DNA of 6,733 nucleotides from Schlegelella_A sp038225015 (GTDB taxonomy: Bacteria > Pseudomonadota > Gammaproteobacteria > Burkholderiales > Burkholderiaceae_C), in assembly GCA_038225015.1 (NCBI GenBank), contig JBBRFB010000166.1, positions 1 through 6,733 of the forward strand. The letters are read 5' to 3'. Under the pieces are notes generated by a model, which saw nothing but the letters and a program-made list of their open reading frames with translations, ran no database searches and was not told where the DNA came from. The translations under genes were made by a program, and so were the position numbers. Positions 1 through 6,208 of this stretch are shown here, piece by piece. The stretch's first letter is position 1. Each line of letters begins with the position of its first letter.

Positions 1-588
1 CTGCTCGAGCTGCGCCCGGCACTGAGCGTGCGTTCGCAGGCCGCCGAGGTGCTCTACGAGGCCGCTGATCCCTACTCCCGCAAGGTGATCATCGACCGCG
101 GCGTCACCCACAATGTCATGCTCGGTTCGCCGGTCATCAACGAAGCCGGCGTTCTCGGCCAGGTGACCCGCGTCTACCTGCAGTCGTCCGAAGTCACTCT
201 GCTCATCGACCGCGATGCCGCCATTCCCGTGCTCAACGTGCGCACCCGCGCACGCAGCGCCGCCTTCGGCGCGCCGGCGACGGGCGTCGGGCTCCTCGAG
301 ATGCGCTTCATGGCCGGCAACGCCGATGTGCGCGTCGGCGACGAGCTCATGACGTCGGGCGTCGACGGTGTGTATCCGGCAGGGATCCGGGTCGCCACCG
401 TCGTGGCCGTCGACCGCAAGGCCGACTCGGGATTCGCCCACATCGCACTGCGGCCGACGGCGCAGGCCGACGGCGTTCGCTACGTGCTCGTGCTCGAGCC
501 GAGCGGCGTGCAACTGCCGCCGCGGCCCGAAGCGGCGGCGTCGCAGCCCGGGGCGAAAACGGCGCCGAAGAGGGGAGGGCGCAAGTGA
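1..588 (+). CDS. mreC: Rod shape-determining protein MreC (3' part, N-terminus outside window)
   Basis: The reading frame is open from base 1, so this is the C-terminal 195 residues of a gene that starts upstream; the GTG at 28 is only an internal codon. MreC is an inner-membrane protein whose periplasmic beta-barrel domains bind PBP2 and connect MreB to wall synthesis. The visible part covers most of the periplasmic beta domains. It shows typical MreC signatures: an IDRG-type turn followed by a GSPVI/GVLGQV segment (about residues 34-55), a DRDAAIPV segment (about 70-77), and the VGDELMTSGVDGVYPAG block (about 112-128). The membrane anchor and coiled coil would be in the missing part. The last 30 or so residues are Pro/Ala/Lys/Arg-rich and probably disordered. 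The stop codon overlaps the mreD start by 4 bp (GTGA), which suggests translational coupling. Identification rests on motifs and on the mreD-mrdA-rodA context. Confidence 0.95.
   Translation: MLELRPALSVRSQAAEVLYEAADPYSRKVIIDRGVTHNVMLGSPVINEAGVLGQVTRVYLQSSEVTLLIDRDAAIPVLNVRTRARSAAFGAPATGVGLLEMRFMAGNADVRVGDELMTSGVDGVYPAGIRVATVVAVDRKADSGFAHIALRPTAQADGVRYVLVLEPSGVQLPPRPEAAASQPGAKTAPKRGGRK
571..579 (+). promoter_or_regulatory. Shine-Dalgarno of mreD, inside the mreC 3' end
   Basis: The purine-rich run AGGGGAGGG lies inside the last codons of mreC, 5 nt before the GTG at 585 and 11 nt before the ATG at 591. The spacing favours GTG 585 as the mreD start, although ATG 591 (two codons later) is not excluded. 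Confidence 0.6.
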
Positions 589-1106
589 TCATGCCGCGCT
601 CTTCCGACCAGCTGCTGATGCCGGTCAATCCGATCTTCGTCTGGACGACGCTCGTCATCGCCTTCCTGCTCAACATCGTGCCGCTCGGGCGGCTGCCGGC
701 GCTGCCCGACTTCCTCGCCCTGGTACTCGTCTTCTGGAACGTGCACCAGTCGCGCCGGGTCGGCGTCGGCGTCGCCTTCGCGTTCGGGTTGCTGATGGAC
801 GTGCACAGCGGCGCCGTGCTCGGCCAGCACGCGCTCGCCTACACGCTGCTCAGCTTCTTCGCGGTCACGGTGCATCGCCGGCTGCTCTGGTTCACCGTGC
901 CGTCGCAGGCGTTGCAGATCCTGCCGCTCTTTCTCGCCGCCCAGGCCGTCTCGCTCGTCGTGCGGATGATCGCCGGCGGCATGTTCCCGGGCTGGCAACT
1001 GATCTTCGCGCCGGTGTTCCAGGCCATGCTCTGGCCCCTCGCGACCTGGCTGCTGCTGGCGCCGCAGCGGCGCGCGCCCGACCCAGACCAGAACCGCCCG
1101 CTGTAG
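585..1106 (+). CDS. mreD: Rod shape-determining membrane protein MreD
   Basis: This encodes a 173-residue, strongly hydrophobic integral membrane protein, the usual size for MreD, a partner of MreC in the elongation (Rod) complex. Several membrane segments are visible, at about residues 18-34, 41-52, 57-73, 81-95, 105-125 and 135-158. The family-like block with PDFLALVLVFW (about 41-51) and the GLLMDVHSGAVLGQHALAY stretch (about 68-86) match the conserved MreD core. The start is taken as GTG 585 because it overlaps the mreC stop and has a well-spaced Shine-Dalgarno; ATG 591 would shorten it by two residues. The C-terminal tail is hydrophilic and Pro-rich. It is followed after 13 bp by mrdA. 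MreD diverges quickly in sequence, so the call also leans on its position between mreC and mrdA. Confidence 0.93.
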   Translation: MIMPRSSDQLLMPVNPIFVWTTLVIAFLLNIVPLGRLPALPDFLALVLVFWNVHQSRRVGVGVAFAFGLLMDVHSGAVLGQHALAYTLLSFFAVTVHRRLLWFTVPSQALQILPLFLAAQAVSLVVRMIAGGMFPGWQLIFAPVFQAMLWPLATWLLLAPQRRAPDPDQNRPL

Positions 1107-1119
1107 ACACGCTTTCGAC

Positions 1120-3153
1120 ATGACCGAGCTGCGCAACACCGAACGCGAGTTGTCGCGATTTCGCCTGCGTGTCGTCGCCGCGGCGCTGTTCGTCGTCTGC
1201 GCCTTCGGCCTCCTGGTCGTGCGCCTGTCGTACCTGCAGATCGTCAAGCACGAGGAACTGTCGACCCAGGCCGAGAACAACCGCATCGCCGTCCTGCCGA
1301 TCCCGCCCAACCGTGGCCTCATCCTCGACCGCAACGGCGTCATCCTGGCCAACAACTATTCGGCGTACACGCTCGAGATCGCGCCGTCCAAGGTCGCCGA
1401 CCTCGACGCGACGATCGACCAGCTCGCCGAGCTCGTCGAGATCTCGCCGCGCGACCGGCGCCGCTTCAAGCACCTGCTCGAGGAAAGCCGCACCTTCGAG
1501 TCGCTGCCCCTACGCACGCGCCTGAGCGACGAGGAAGTCGCCCGCTTCACCGCGCAGCGCTATCGCTTCGACGGCGTCGAGATCAAGGCGCGGCTCTTTC
1601 GCAGCTACCCGCTCGGCGAAGTCGGCAGCCACCTGATCGGCTACATCGGGCGCATCAATCCGGCCGAGAAGAAGGCGATGGAGGACGACTGGAGCGACGA
1701 CGAGCTGGCCAACTACCGGGGCACCGATTACATCGGCAAGCTCGGCGTCGAGCAGAGCTACGAGAGCGAGCTGCACGGCTCGACCGGCTTCGAGGAGCTC
1801 GAGACGAGCGCTGCCGGCCGCGCTGTCCGCCGGCTCCGCTCGAGCCCGGCGACGCCCGGCAACGCGCTGATCCTGTCGATCGACATCCGGCTGCAGGCGC
1901 TGGTCGAGGAGCTGTTCGGCGACCGCCGGGGCGCGCTCGTCGCCATCGACCCGAGGAACGGCGAGATCCTCGCCTTCGTCAGCAAGCCCAACTTCGATCC
2001 GAACCTTTTCGTCGACGGCATCGACGTCGAGAGCTGGAAGGCGCTGAACGAATCGCCCGACAAGCCGCTGCTGAACCGCGCCCTTCGCGGCACCTACCCG
2101 CCGGGCTCGACCTACAAGCCGTTCATGGCAATGGCCGCGCTCACGCTCGGCAAGCGCACGCCGCAGCAGACCATCTACGACCCGGGCTACTTCAATTTCG
2201 GCAACCATCGCTTCCGCGACGACAAGGAGGGCGGCCACGGTACCGTCGACATGTACAAGTCGATCGTCCAGTCGTGCGACACGTACTACTACATGCTCGC
2301 CGGCGACCTCGGCGTCGACGCGATCCACGATTTCATGGCGCCGCTCGGGCTCGGCCAGCTGACCGGCATCGACATGCAGGGCGAGCTGCGCGGCACCTTG
2401 CCGTCGACGGAGTGGAAGCGCCACGCCTACCGCAAGAAGGAACAGCAGAAGTGGTACGCCGGCGAGACGATCTCGCTCGGCATCGGCCAGGGCTACAACG
2501 CCTTCACCATGCTGCAGCTGGCGCAGGCAACGGCCACCATCGCCAACGGCGGCGAGCGCTTCACGCCGCACGTCGCCCGCGCCGTCGAGCACTACGACAG
2601 CCGCAAGTCGACACCGCTCGCGTTCAACCCGCTGCCGCCCCTGCCGTGGAAGCCCGAGCATGTCGCCTTCATCCACCGCGCGCTCTACGGCGTGACGCAG
2701 GAGGGCACGTCGGCGCGCTCGTTCGTCGGTGCCCTCTACCAGTCGGGGGGCAAGACCGGCACCGCCCAGGTCATCGAGATCAAGGCCAACGAGAAGTACA
2801 ACGCCGCGCGCCTCGACGAGCGCCATCGCGACCACGCGCTCTACACCGCTTTTGCGCCGCTCGACGCGCCGCGAATCGCCGTCGCCATGGTGGTCGAGAA
2901 CGCCGGCTTCGGCGCCGGCGCGGCGGCGCCGATCGCACGGCGGGTGTTCGACTTTGTGCTCTCCGGCGTGTACCCGAGCGAGGCCGACATCGCCGCCACC
3001 CGGCTCGGGCAGGCGACGGCGCCGATCGGCACCCCGCGCCCGATCGAAGCCGTGCCTCTGCGCGGCGCCGTCCGCGATGCGTCGGCCGCGGCCTCGGCAG
3101 CCGTCCGCGCCGACGACGAGTCCGTCCGGGCACTGGCGGCGGTGGGCCGATGA
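1120..3153 (+). CDS. mrdA: Penicillin-binding protein 2, elongation-specific DD-transpeptidase
   Basis: This is a class B penicillin-binding protein of 677 residues that cross-links peptidoglycan during lateral wall growth, working with RodA and stimulated by MreC. The layout is a short cytoplasmic N-terminus, one membrane anchor (about residues 16-36), an N-terminal pedestal containing the conserved RG..LDRNG motif (65-73), then the transpeptidase domain. All three catalytic motifs are present and spaced as in E. coli PBP2: the acylated serine in STYK (Ser330-Lys333), SCD (385-387) and KTGT (from Lys545). After the catalytic domain the protein runs about 43 residues further than E. coli PBP2 (633 aa in total), ending in an Ala/Arg-rich tail from about residue 634. 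The ATG at 1120 follows mreD by 13 bp with no good Shine-Dalgarno. The stop overlaps the rodA start (ATGA). It belongs to the PBP2 rather than the PBP3/FtsI group by sequence and by context. Confidence 0.97.
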   Translation: MTELRNTERELSRFRLRVVAAALFVVCAFGLLVVRLSYLQIVKHEELSTQAENNRIAVLPIPPNRGLILDRNGVILANNYSAYTLEIAPSKVADLDATIDQLAELVEISPRDRRRFKHLLEESRTFESLPLRTRLSDEEVARFTAQRYRFDGVEIKARLFRSYPLGEVGSHLIGYIGRINPAEKKAMEDDWSDDELANYRGTDYIGKLGVEQSYESELHGSTGFEELETSAAGRAVRRLRSSPATPGNALILSIDIRLQALVEELFGDRRGALVAIDPRNGEILAFVSKPNFDPNLFVDGIDVESWKALNESPDKPLLNRALRGTYPPGSTYKPFMAMAALTLGKRTPQQTIYDPGYFNFGNHRFRDDKEGGHGTVDMYKSIVQSCDTYYYMLAGDLGVDAIHDFMAPLGLGQLTGIDMQGELRGTLPSTEWKRHAYRKKEQQKWYAGETISLGIGQGYNAFTMLQLAQATATIANGGERFTPHVARAVEHYDSRKSTPLAFNPLPPLPWKPEHVAFIHRALYGVTQEGTSARSFVGALYQSGGKTGTAQVIEIKANEKYNAARLDERHRDHALYTAFAPLDAPRIAVAMVVENAGFGAGAAAPIARRVFDFVLSGVYPSEADIAATRLGQATAPIGTPRPIEAVPLRGAVRDASAAASAAVRADDESVRALAAVGR

Positions 3154-4310
3154 GCGCCGTCTTCGACAAGCCCACGCTCTGGCGCCGGGCGCTGCCCTTC
3201 CTGAGCGGCTTCGACGCGGCGCTGGTCATGGCGATCATCCTGCTCGCTTCGGCCGGACTCGTGACCATGTATTCGGCAGGGTTCGACCACGGCACCCGCT
3301 TCGTCGACCACTTCCGCAACCTGCTGCTGGCGTCGTGCGTGCTGTTCATCGTTGCCCAGGTGCCGCCGCAGCACCTCATGCGGGTGGCGATTCCGCTGTA
3401 CTTGGCGGGGCTCGCGCTGCTCATCGCGACCGCCCTGCCGGGCCTCGGCGTGACCAAGAAGGGTGCGACGCGCTGGCTCAACCTCGGGGTGACGATCCAG
3501 CCAAGCGAGATCATGAAGATCGCCATGCCGCTCATGCTCGCCTGGTGGTTCCAGCGCCGCGAAGGTCAGTTGCGGGTACTCGACTTCGTGATCGCGACGC
3601 TGCTTCTCGTCGTTCCCCTGGCGCTCATCGTCAAGCAGCCCGACCTCGGCACGGCGATCCTGGTGCTGTCGGCCGGGCTGGCGGTCATCTTCTTCGCTGG
3701 CCTGTCGTGGAAGCTGATCATCCCGGTGGCGATGCTCGCCGTCGCCGCCGTCACCGCCGTGATCGCCTCGGAAGAGAAGATCTGCCAGCCCGACGTCACC
3801 TGGCCGCTGCTGCGCGACTACCAGAAGAACCGCATCTGCACCTTGCTCGACCCGACCACCGATCCGCTCGGCAAGGGTTTCCACACCATCCAGGGCGAGA
3901 TTGCGATCGGATCGGGCGGCACCCGCGGCAAGGGCTTCATGAAGGGGACGCAGACGCACCTCGAATTCATTCCCGAGCGCACCACCGACTTCGTCTTCGC
4001 CGCGTTCGCCGAGGAGTTCGGGTTGTTCGGCTGCGTCGGCCTGGTGCTCGGCTTCTTGTTCCTGATCTTTCGCGGCCTGATGATCGCGGCCGACGCGCCC
4101 ACCATGTTCACGCGGCTGCTCGCCGGCGCCATCACGCTCAGCTTCTTCACCTACGCCTTCGTCAACATGGGCATGGTGAGCGGCATCCTGCCGGTGGTGG
4201 GCGTGCCCTTGCCCTTCATCAGTTACGGCGGCACGGCGATGGTGACGCTCGGGCTCGGGCTCGGCATCCTGATGTCGATCGCCAGGAATCGGCGGCTCGT
4301 TCAGAGCTGA
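3150..4310 (+). CDS. rodA: Peptidoglycan glycosyltransferase RodA (SEDS family)
   Basis: RodA is a multi-pass SEDS protein that polymerises lipid II into glycan strands in complex with PBP2. The product is 386 residues, slightly longer than E. coli RodA (370). Visible signatures include the LVTMYSAG segment after the first membrane helix (37-44), WLNLG..IQPSEIMKI (109-124), KQPDLGTA (162-169), a DPLGKGFHTIQGEIAIGSGG-type periplasmic loop (238-257), and the IPERTTDF segment in which Asp280 aligns with the essential Asp262 of E. coli RodA. The closing motif is LPVVGVPLPFISYGG (347-361). A periplasmic insertion just before the DYQ motif carries Cys212, with Cys230 shortly after. The start ATG 3150 overlaps the mrdA stop by 4 bp; the open frame continues upstream inside mrdA, but that part is hydrophilic Arg-rich shadow sequence and not RodA-like. 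FtsW is the alternative SEDS member, but the mrdA linkage argues for RodA. Confidence 0.96.
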   Translation: MSAVFDKPTLWRRALPFLSGFDAALVMAIILLASAGLVTMYSAGFDHGTRFVDHFRNLLLASCVLFIVAQVPPQHLMRVAIPLYLAGLALLIATALPGLGVTKKGATRWLNLGVTIQPSEIMKIAMPLMLAWWFQRREGQLRVLDFVIATLLLVVPLALIVKQPDLGTAILVLSAGLAVIFFAGLSWKLIIPVAMLAVAAVTAVIASEEKICQPDVTWPLLRDYQKNRICTLLDPTTDPLGKGFHTIQGEIAIGSGGTRGKGFMKGTQTHLEFIPERTTDFVFAAFAEEFGLFGCVGLVLGFLFLIFRGLMIAADAPTMFTRLLAGAITLSFFTYAFVNMGMVSGILPVVGVPLPFISYGGTAMVTLGLGLGILMSIARNRRLVQS

Positions 4311-4336
4311 CCGGCGGGCCGGGGACCTCGCCGTCG

Positions 4337-4360
4337 CGGCGCCCGCCCGTTCGGGTGCCG
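4337..4360 (+). terminator. GC-rich hairpin after rodA, possible weak terminator
   Basis: A 9-bp stem (CGGCGCCCG at 4337-4345 with CGGGTGCCG at 4352-4360, one G-U pair) closes a 6-nt loop, 26 bp after the rodA stop. There is no T-run after it, so it is not a canonical intrinsic terminator. It may slow or end transcription with Rho, protect the 3' end of the message, or have no role. Confidence 0.35.
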
Positions 4361-4406
4361 ACCTGCCGCTCGCTGTGGGGATCGCGCAAATTCCCTGCCC
4401 CCGCTA

Positions 4407-4422
4407 CTGTACAAACATCCAG
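4407..4422 (+). promoter_or_regulatory. LexA-type SOS operator upstream of recA
   Basis: CTGTACAAACATCCAG fits the CTG-N10-CAG frame of the proteobacterial LexA box. The left arm CTGT is perfect and the right arm is CCAG instead of ACAG. It sits 34 bp before the recA start and overlaps the expected -35 region, the position in which LexA blocks RNA polymerase. Binding itself is inferred from sequence and from the known SOS control of recA. Confidence 0.75.
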
Positions 4423-4435
4423 CCTTTGAGATAAT
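4408..4435 (+). promoter_or_regulatory. Predicted sigma-70 type recA promoter
   Basis: A -10 element GATAAT (4430-4435; 5 of 6 to TATAAT) lies 16 bp downstream of TGTACA (4408-4413; 4 of 6 to TTGACA). The -35 element is inside the LexA-type operator. Transcription would start near 4442, giving a leader of only about 14 nt before the ATG at 4456. Confidence 0.55.
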
Positions 4436-4444
4436 GGCCTGACC

Positions 4445-4450
4445 AAGGAG
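4445..4450 (+). promoter_or_regulatory. Strong Shine-Dalgarno of recA
   Basis: AAGGAG with a 5-nt spacer precedes ATG 4456. It is one of the clearest ribosome binding sites in the window, fitting an abundant protein, and it fixes the recA start. Confidence 0.85.
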
Positions 4451-4455
4451 AACGC

Positions 4456-5529
4456 ATGGACACGACCGTCAAGACCCTGAATACCGAGAAGGCGAAGGCC
4501 CTGCAGGCCGCGCTGGCGCAGATCGAAAAGCAGTTCGGCAAGGGCGCGATCATGCGCCTGGGCGAAGGCGAGGTGATCGACGACATCGAGGTCGTCTCGA
4601 CCGGGTCGCTCGGCCTCGACATTGCGCTCGGCGTCGGCGGCCTGCCGCGCGGCCGGGTGGTCGAGATCTACGGCCCGGAGTCGAGCGGCAAGACCACGCT
4701 CACGCTGCAGGTGGTGGCCGAGATGCAGAAGCTCGGCGGCACCTGCGCCTTCATCGATGCCGAGCACGCCCTCGACATCCAGTACGCGCAAAAGCTCGGC
4801 GTCAACCTGCAGGAGCTGCTCATCAGCCAGCCCGACACCGGCGAGCAGGCCCTCGAGATCGTCGATGCCCTGGTCCGCTCGGCGTCGGTCGACCTCGTCG
4901 TCATCGATTCCGTCGCCGCGCTCACCCCCAAGGCCGAGATCGAAGGCGAGATGGGCGACTCGTTGCCCGGCCTGCAGGCCCGCCTGATGAGCCAGGCACT
5001 GCGCAAGCTGACGGGCTCGATCAAGAAGACCAACACCATGGTCATTTTCATCAACCAGATCCGAATGAAGATCGGCGTCATGTTCGGCTCGCCCGAGACC
5101 ACCACCGGTGGCAACGCGCTCAAGTTCTACGCCTCCGTCCGGCTCGACATCAGGCGCATCGGCTCGATCAAGAAGGGCGAGGAAGTGATCGGCAACGAGA
5201 CCAAGGTCAAGGTCGTGAAGAACAAGGTCTCGCCGCCCTTCAAGACCGCCGAGTTCGACATCCTCTACGGCCAGGGCATCAGCCGCGAGGGCGAGGTGAT
5301 CGACATGGGCGTCGAGGCCAAGATCCTGGAAAAGAGCGGCTCGTGGTATGCCTACCTGGGCGAGAAGATCGGCCAGGGCAAGGACAACGCCCGCGAATTC
5401 CTGAAGGAAAACCCCGACCTCGCCGTCGAGATCGAGAACAAGGTGCGCTGCGCGATGGGCATCCCGCTTCTGCCGGGCGCCGAGCTGGCCGGCGAGACGC
5501 CGGCCAAGCTCAAGGTCGTGAAAGACTGA
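4456..5529 (+). CDS. recA: Recombinase RecA
   Basis: RecA is the ATP-dependent strand-exchange protein of homologous recombination; its filament on single-stranded DNA also triggers LexA self-cleavage and the SOS response. The 357-residue product is the usual length and nearly identical to RecA across its core. Walker A is GPESSGKT (73-80), the catalytic glutamate is in FIDAEHALD (Glu103), and Walker B is LVVIDS (147-152, Asp151). These are seven residues later than in E. coli because of a slightly longer N-terminus. The INQIR segment, the GSPETTTGGNALKFYASVR stretch that includes DNA-binding loop 2, and the C-terminal domain follow. The last 17 residues hold three acidic and three lysine residues, unlike the strongly acidic tail of E. 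coli RecA. It has its own LexA-controlled promoter region and is followed after 7 bp by recX. No intein or frameshift is present. Confidence 0.99.
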   Translation: MDTTVKTLNTEKAKALQAALAQIEKQFGKGAIMRLGEGEVIDDIEVVSTGSLGLDIALGVGGLPRGRVVEIYGPESSGKTTLTLQVVAEMQKLGGTCAFIDAEHALDIQYAQKLGVNLQELLISQPDTGEQALEIVDALVRSASVDLVVIDSVAALTPKAEIEGEMGDSLPGLQARLMSQALRKLTGSIKKTNTMVIFINQIRMKIGVMFGSPETTTGGNALKFYASVRLDIRRIGSIKKGEEVIGNETKVKVVKNKVSPPFKTAEFDILYGQGISREGEVIDMGVEAKILEKSGSWYAYLGEKIGQGKDNAREFLKENPDLAVEIENKVRCAMGIPLLPGAELAGETPAKLKVVKD

Positions 5530-5536
5530 GCTCGCG

Positions 5537-6076
5537 GTGAAGCTGGCCCGGGCACGGGCGGGCGAAGCGGCGCCGAAGGGGCGGGCTCGTCGCTCGCTCA
5601 AGGCGCAGGCCCTGCAGCTGCTGGCCCAGCGCGACCAGAGCCGGGTCGAGTTGCGCGCCAAGCTGTTGCGCCGGCACGAGCGCGAATCGGCCGAAGACGG
5701 TGGCGCCGGCCAGGCCGACGGCGCGGAACCCGCGGCTGACCGCTCGCTGGAGATCGATGCGCTGCTCGACTGGCTGGAGGTCGAGGGGTTCCTGTCGGCC
5801 GAGCGTTTCGTCGAGTCGCGCGTCCACGCAAGGGTGGCCCGGTTCGGCAACCTGCGCATTCGCCAGGAGCTGGCCCGACACGGCGTCTCGCCTTCGGTGG
5901 AACTCGAAGCCACGCTGGCCGAGTCCGAACTCGAGCGCGCCCGCGGCGTGCGGGAACGTCGATTCGCCGAGCTCCCGACGAGCCCGCGCGAGCACGCGGC
6001 GCAGGTGCGCTTTCTCGCCGGTCGAGGCTTCTCGGCCGATGTCATCCAGCGCGTGCTTCGCTCAGCGCGGCGCTGA
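5537..6076 (+). CDS. recX: Regulatory protein RecX
   Basis: RecX binds RecA filaments and limits their extension and their recombinase and coprotease activities. The 179-residue product has the all-helical, Arg/Glu-rich make-up of the family, with three-helix repeats. The first is around ALQLLAQRDQSRVELRAKLL (25-44), the second around DALLDWLEVEGFLSAERFVESRV with FGNLRIRQELARHGVS (74-119), and the third around EHAAQVRFLAGRGFSADVIQRVL (152-174). The RGFS..VI ending is typical. A segment rich in Ala, Gly, Glu and Asp at about 49-69 widens the linker between repeats one and two. The start is GTG 5537, 7 bp after the recA stop, with no good Shine-Dalgarno, so RecX is probably made by coupling or read-through from recA and at a much lower level. 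A later start is possible, because the first 18 residues are basic and not part of the conserved core. Confidence 0.93.
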   Translation: MKLARARAGEAAPKGRARRSLKAQALQLLAQRDQSRVELRAKLLRRHERESAEDGGAGQADGAEPAADRSLEIDALLDWLEVEGFLSAERFVESRVHARVARFGNLRIRQELARHGVSPSVELEATLAESELERARGVRERRFAELPTSPREHAAQVRFLAGRGFSADVIQRVLRSARR

Positions 6077-6141
6077 AGTCCGGTCGGCCTCCTGCCTGGC
6101 CGTGTGTGGTCGGCGCGGCGGAGGGTGTCCGCGAGGTCGCG

Positions 6142-6150
6142 TGCTACATT
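6142..6150 (+). promoter_or_regulatory. Possible extended -10 promoter for sucC
   Basis: TGCTACATT matches the extended -10 pattern TGnTATAAT, with 4 of 6 in the hexamer. It stands in the 132-bp recX-sucC gap and would give a leader of roughly 50 nt. No -35 element is recognisable, so this is a tentative call. Confidence 0.35.
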
Positions 6151-6208
6151 CTTCGGCCATCGCGACGCCGCCGCGGCGCGTCCCTTCCGGTCCTGACCTC
6201 CCCCTTCG

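Noticed and set aside
1107..1119. A separate promoter for mrdA between mreD and mrdA
   Set aside because: The gap is only 13 bp and no -10/-35 pair is visible around it. Co-transcription with mreCD is the simpler reading.
1510..2835. A 441-codon minus-strand open frame inside mrdA
   Set aside because: It is antisense to the PBP2 catalytic domain, which has all motifs intact. The composition (Val/Ala/Arg/Asp/Leu) is typical of a high-GC shadow frame.
2274..3149. An upstream extension of rodA within mrdA (in-frame 292 codons)
   Set aside because: The extra part is Arg/Ala/His-rich, lacks membrane segments and overlaps mrdA fully. The ATG at 3150 gives a RodA of normal length.
2729..4429. A 566-codon + strand frame overlapping mrdA and rodA
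   Set aside because: The protein is Arg/Pro/Ala/Ser low-complexity with no membrane segment, in a different frame from the well-supported rodA. It is a shadow frame.
4219..6045. A 608-codon open frame on the minus strand across recA and recX
   Set aside because: It lies antisense to the certain genes recA and recX. Its predicted protein is low-complexity Arg/Ser/Ala then Asp/Leu/Gly-rich, as expected from the complement of high-GC coding sequence. It has no recognisable domain.
6086..6103. A short inverted repeat (CGGCC...GGCCG) after recX considered as a terminator
   Set aside because: The stem is only 5 bp with an 8-nt loop and no T-run. Such repeats are expected by chance at this GC content.
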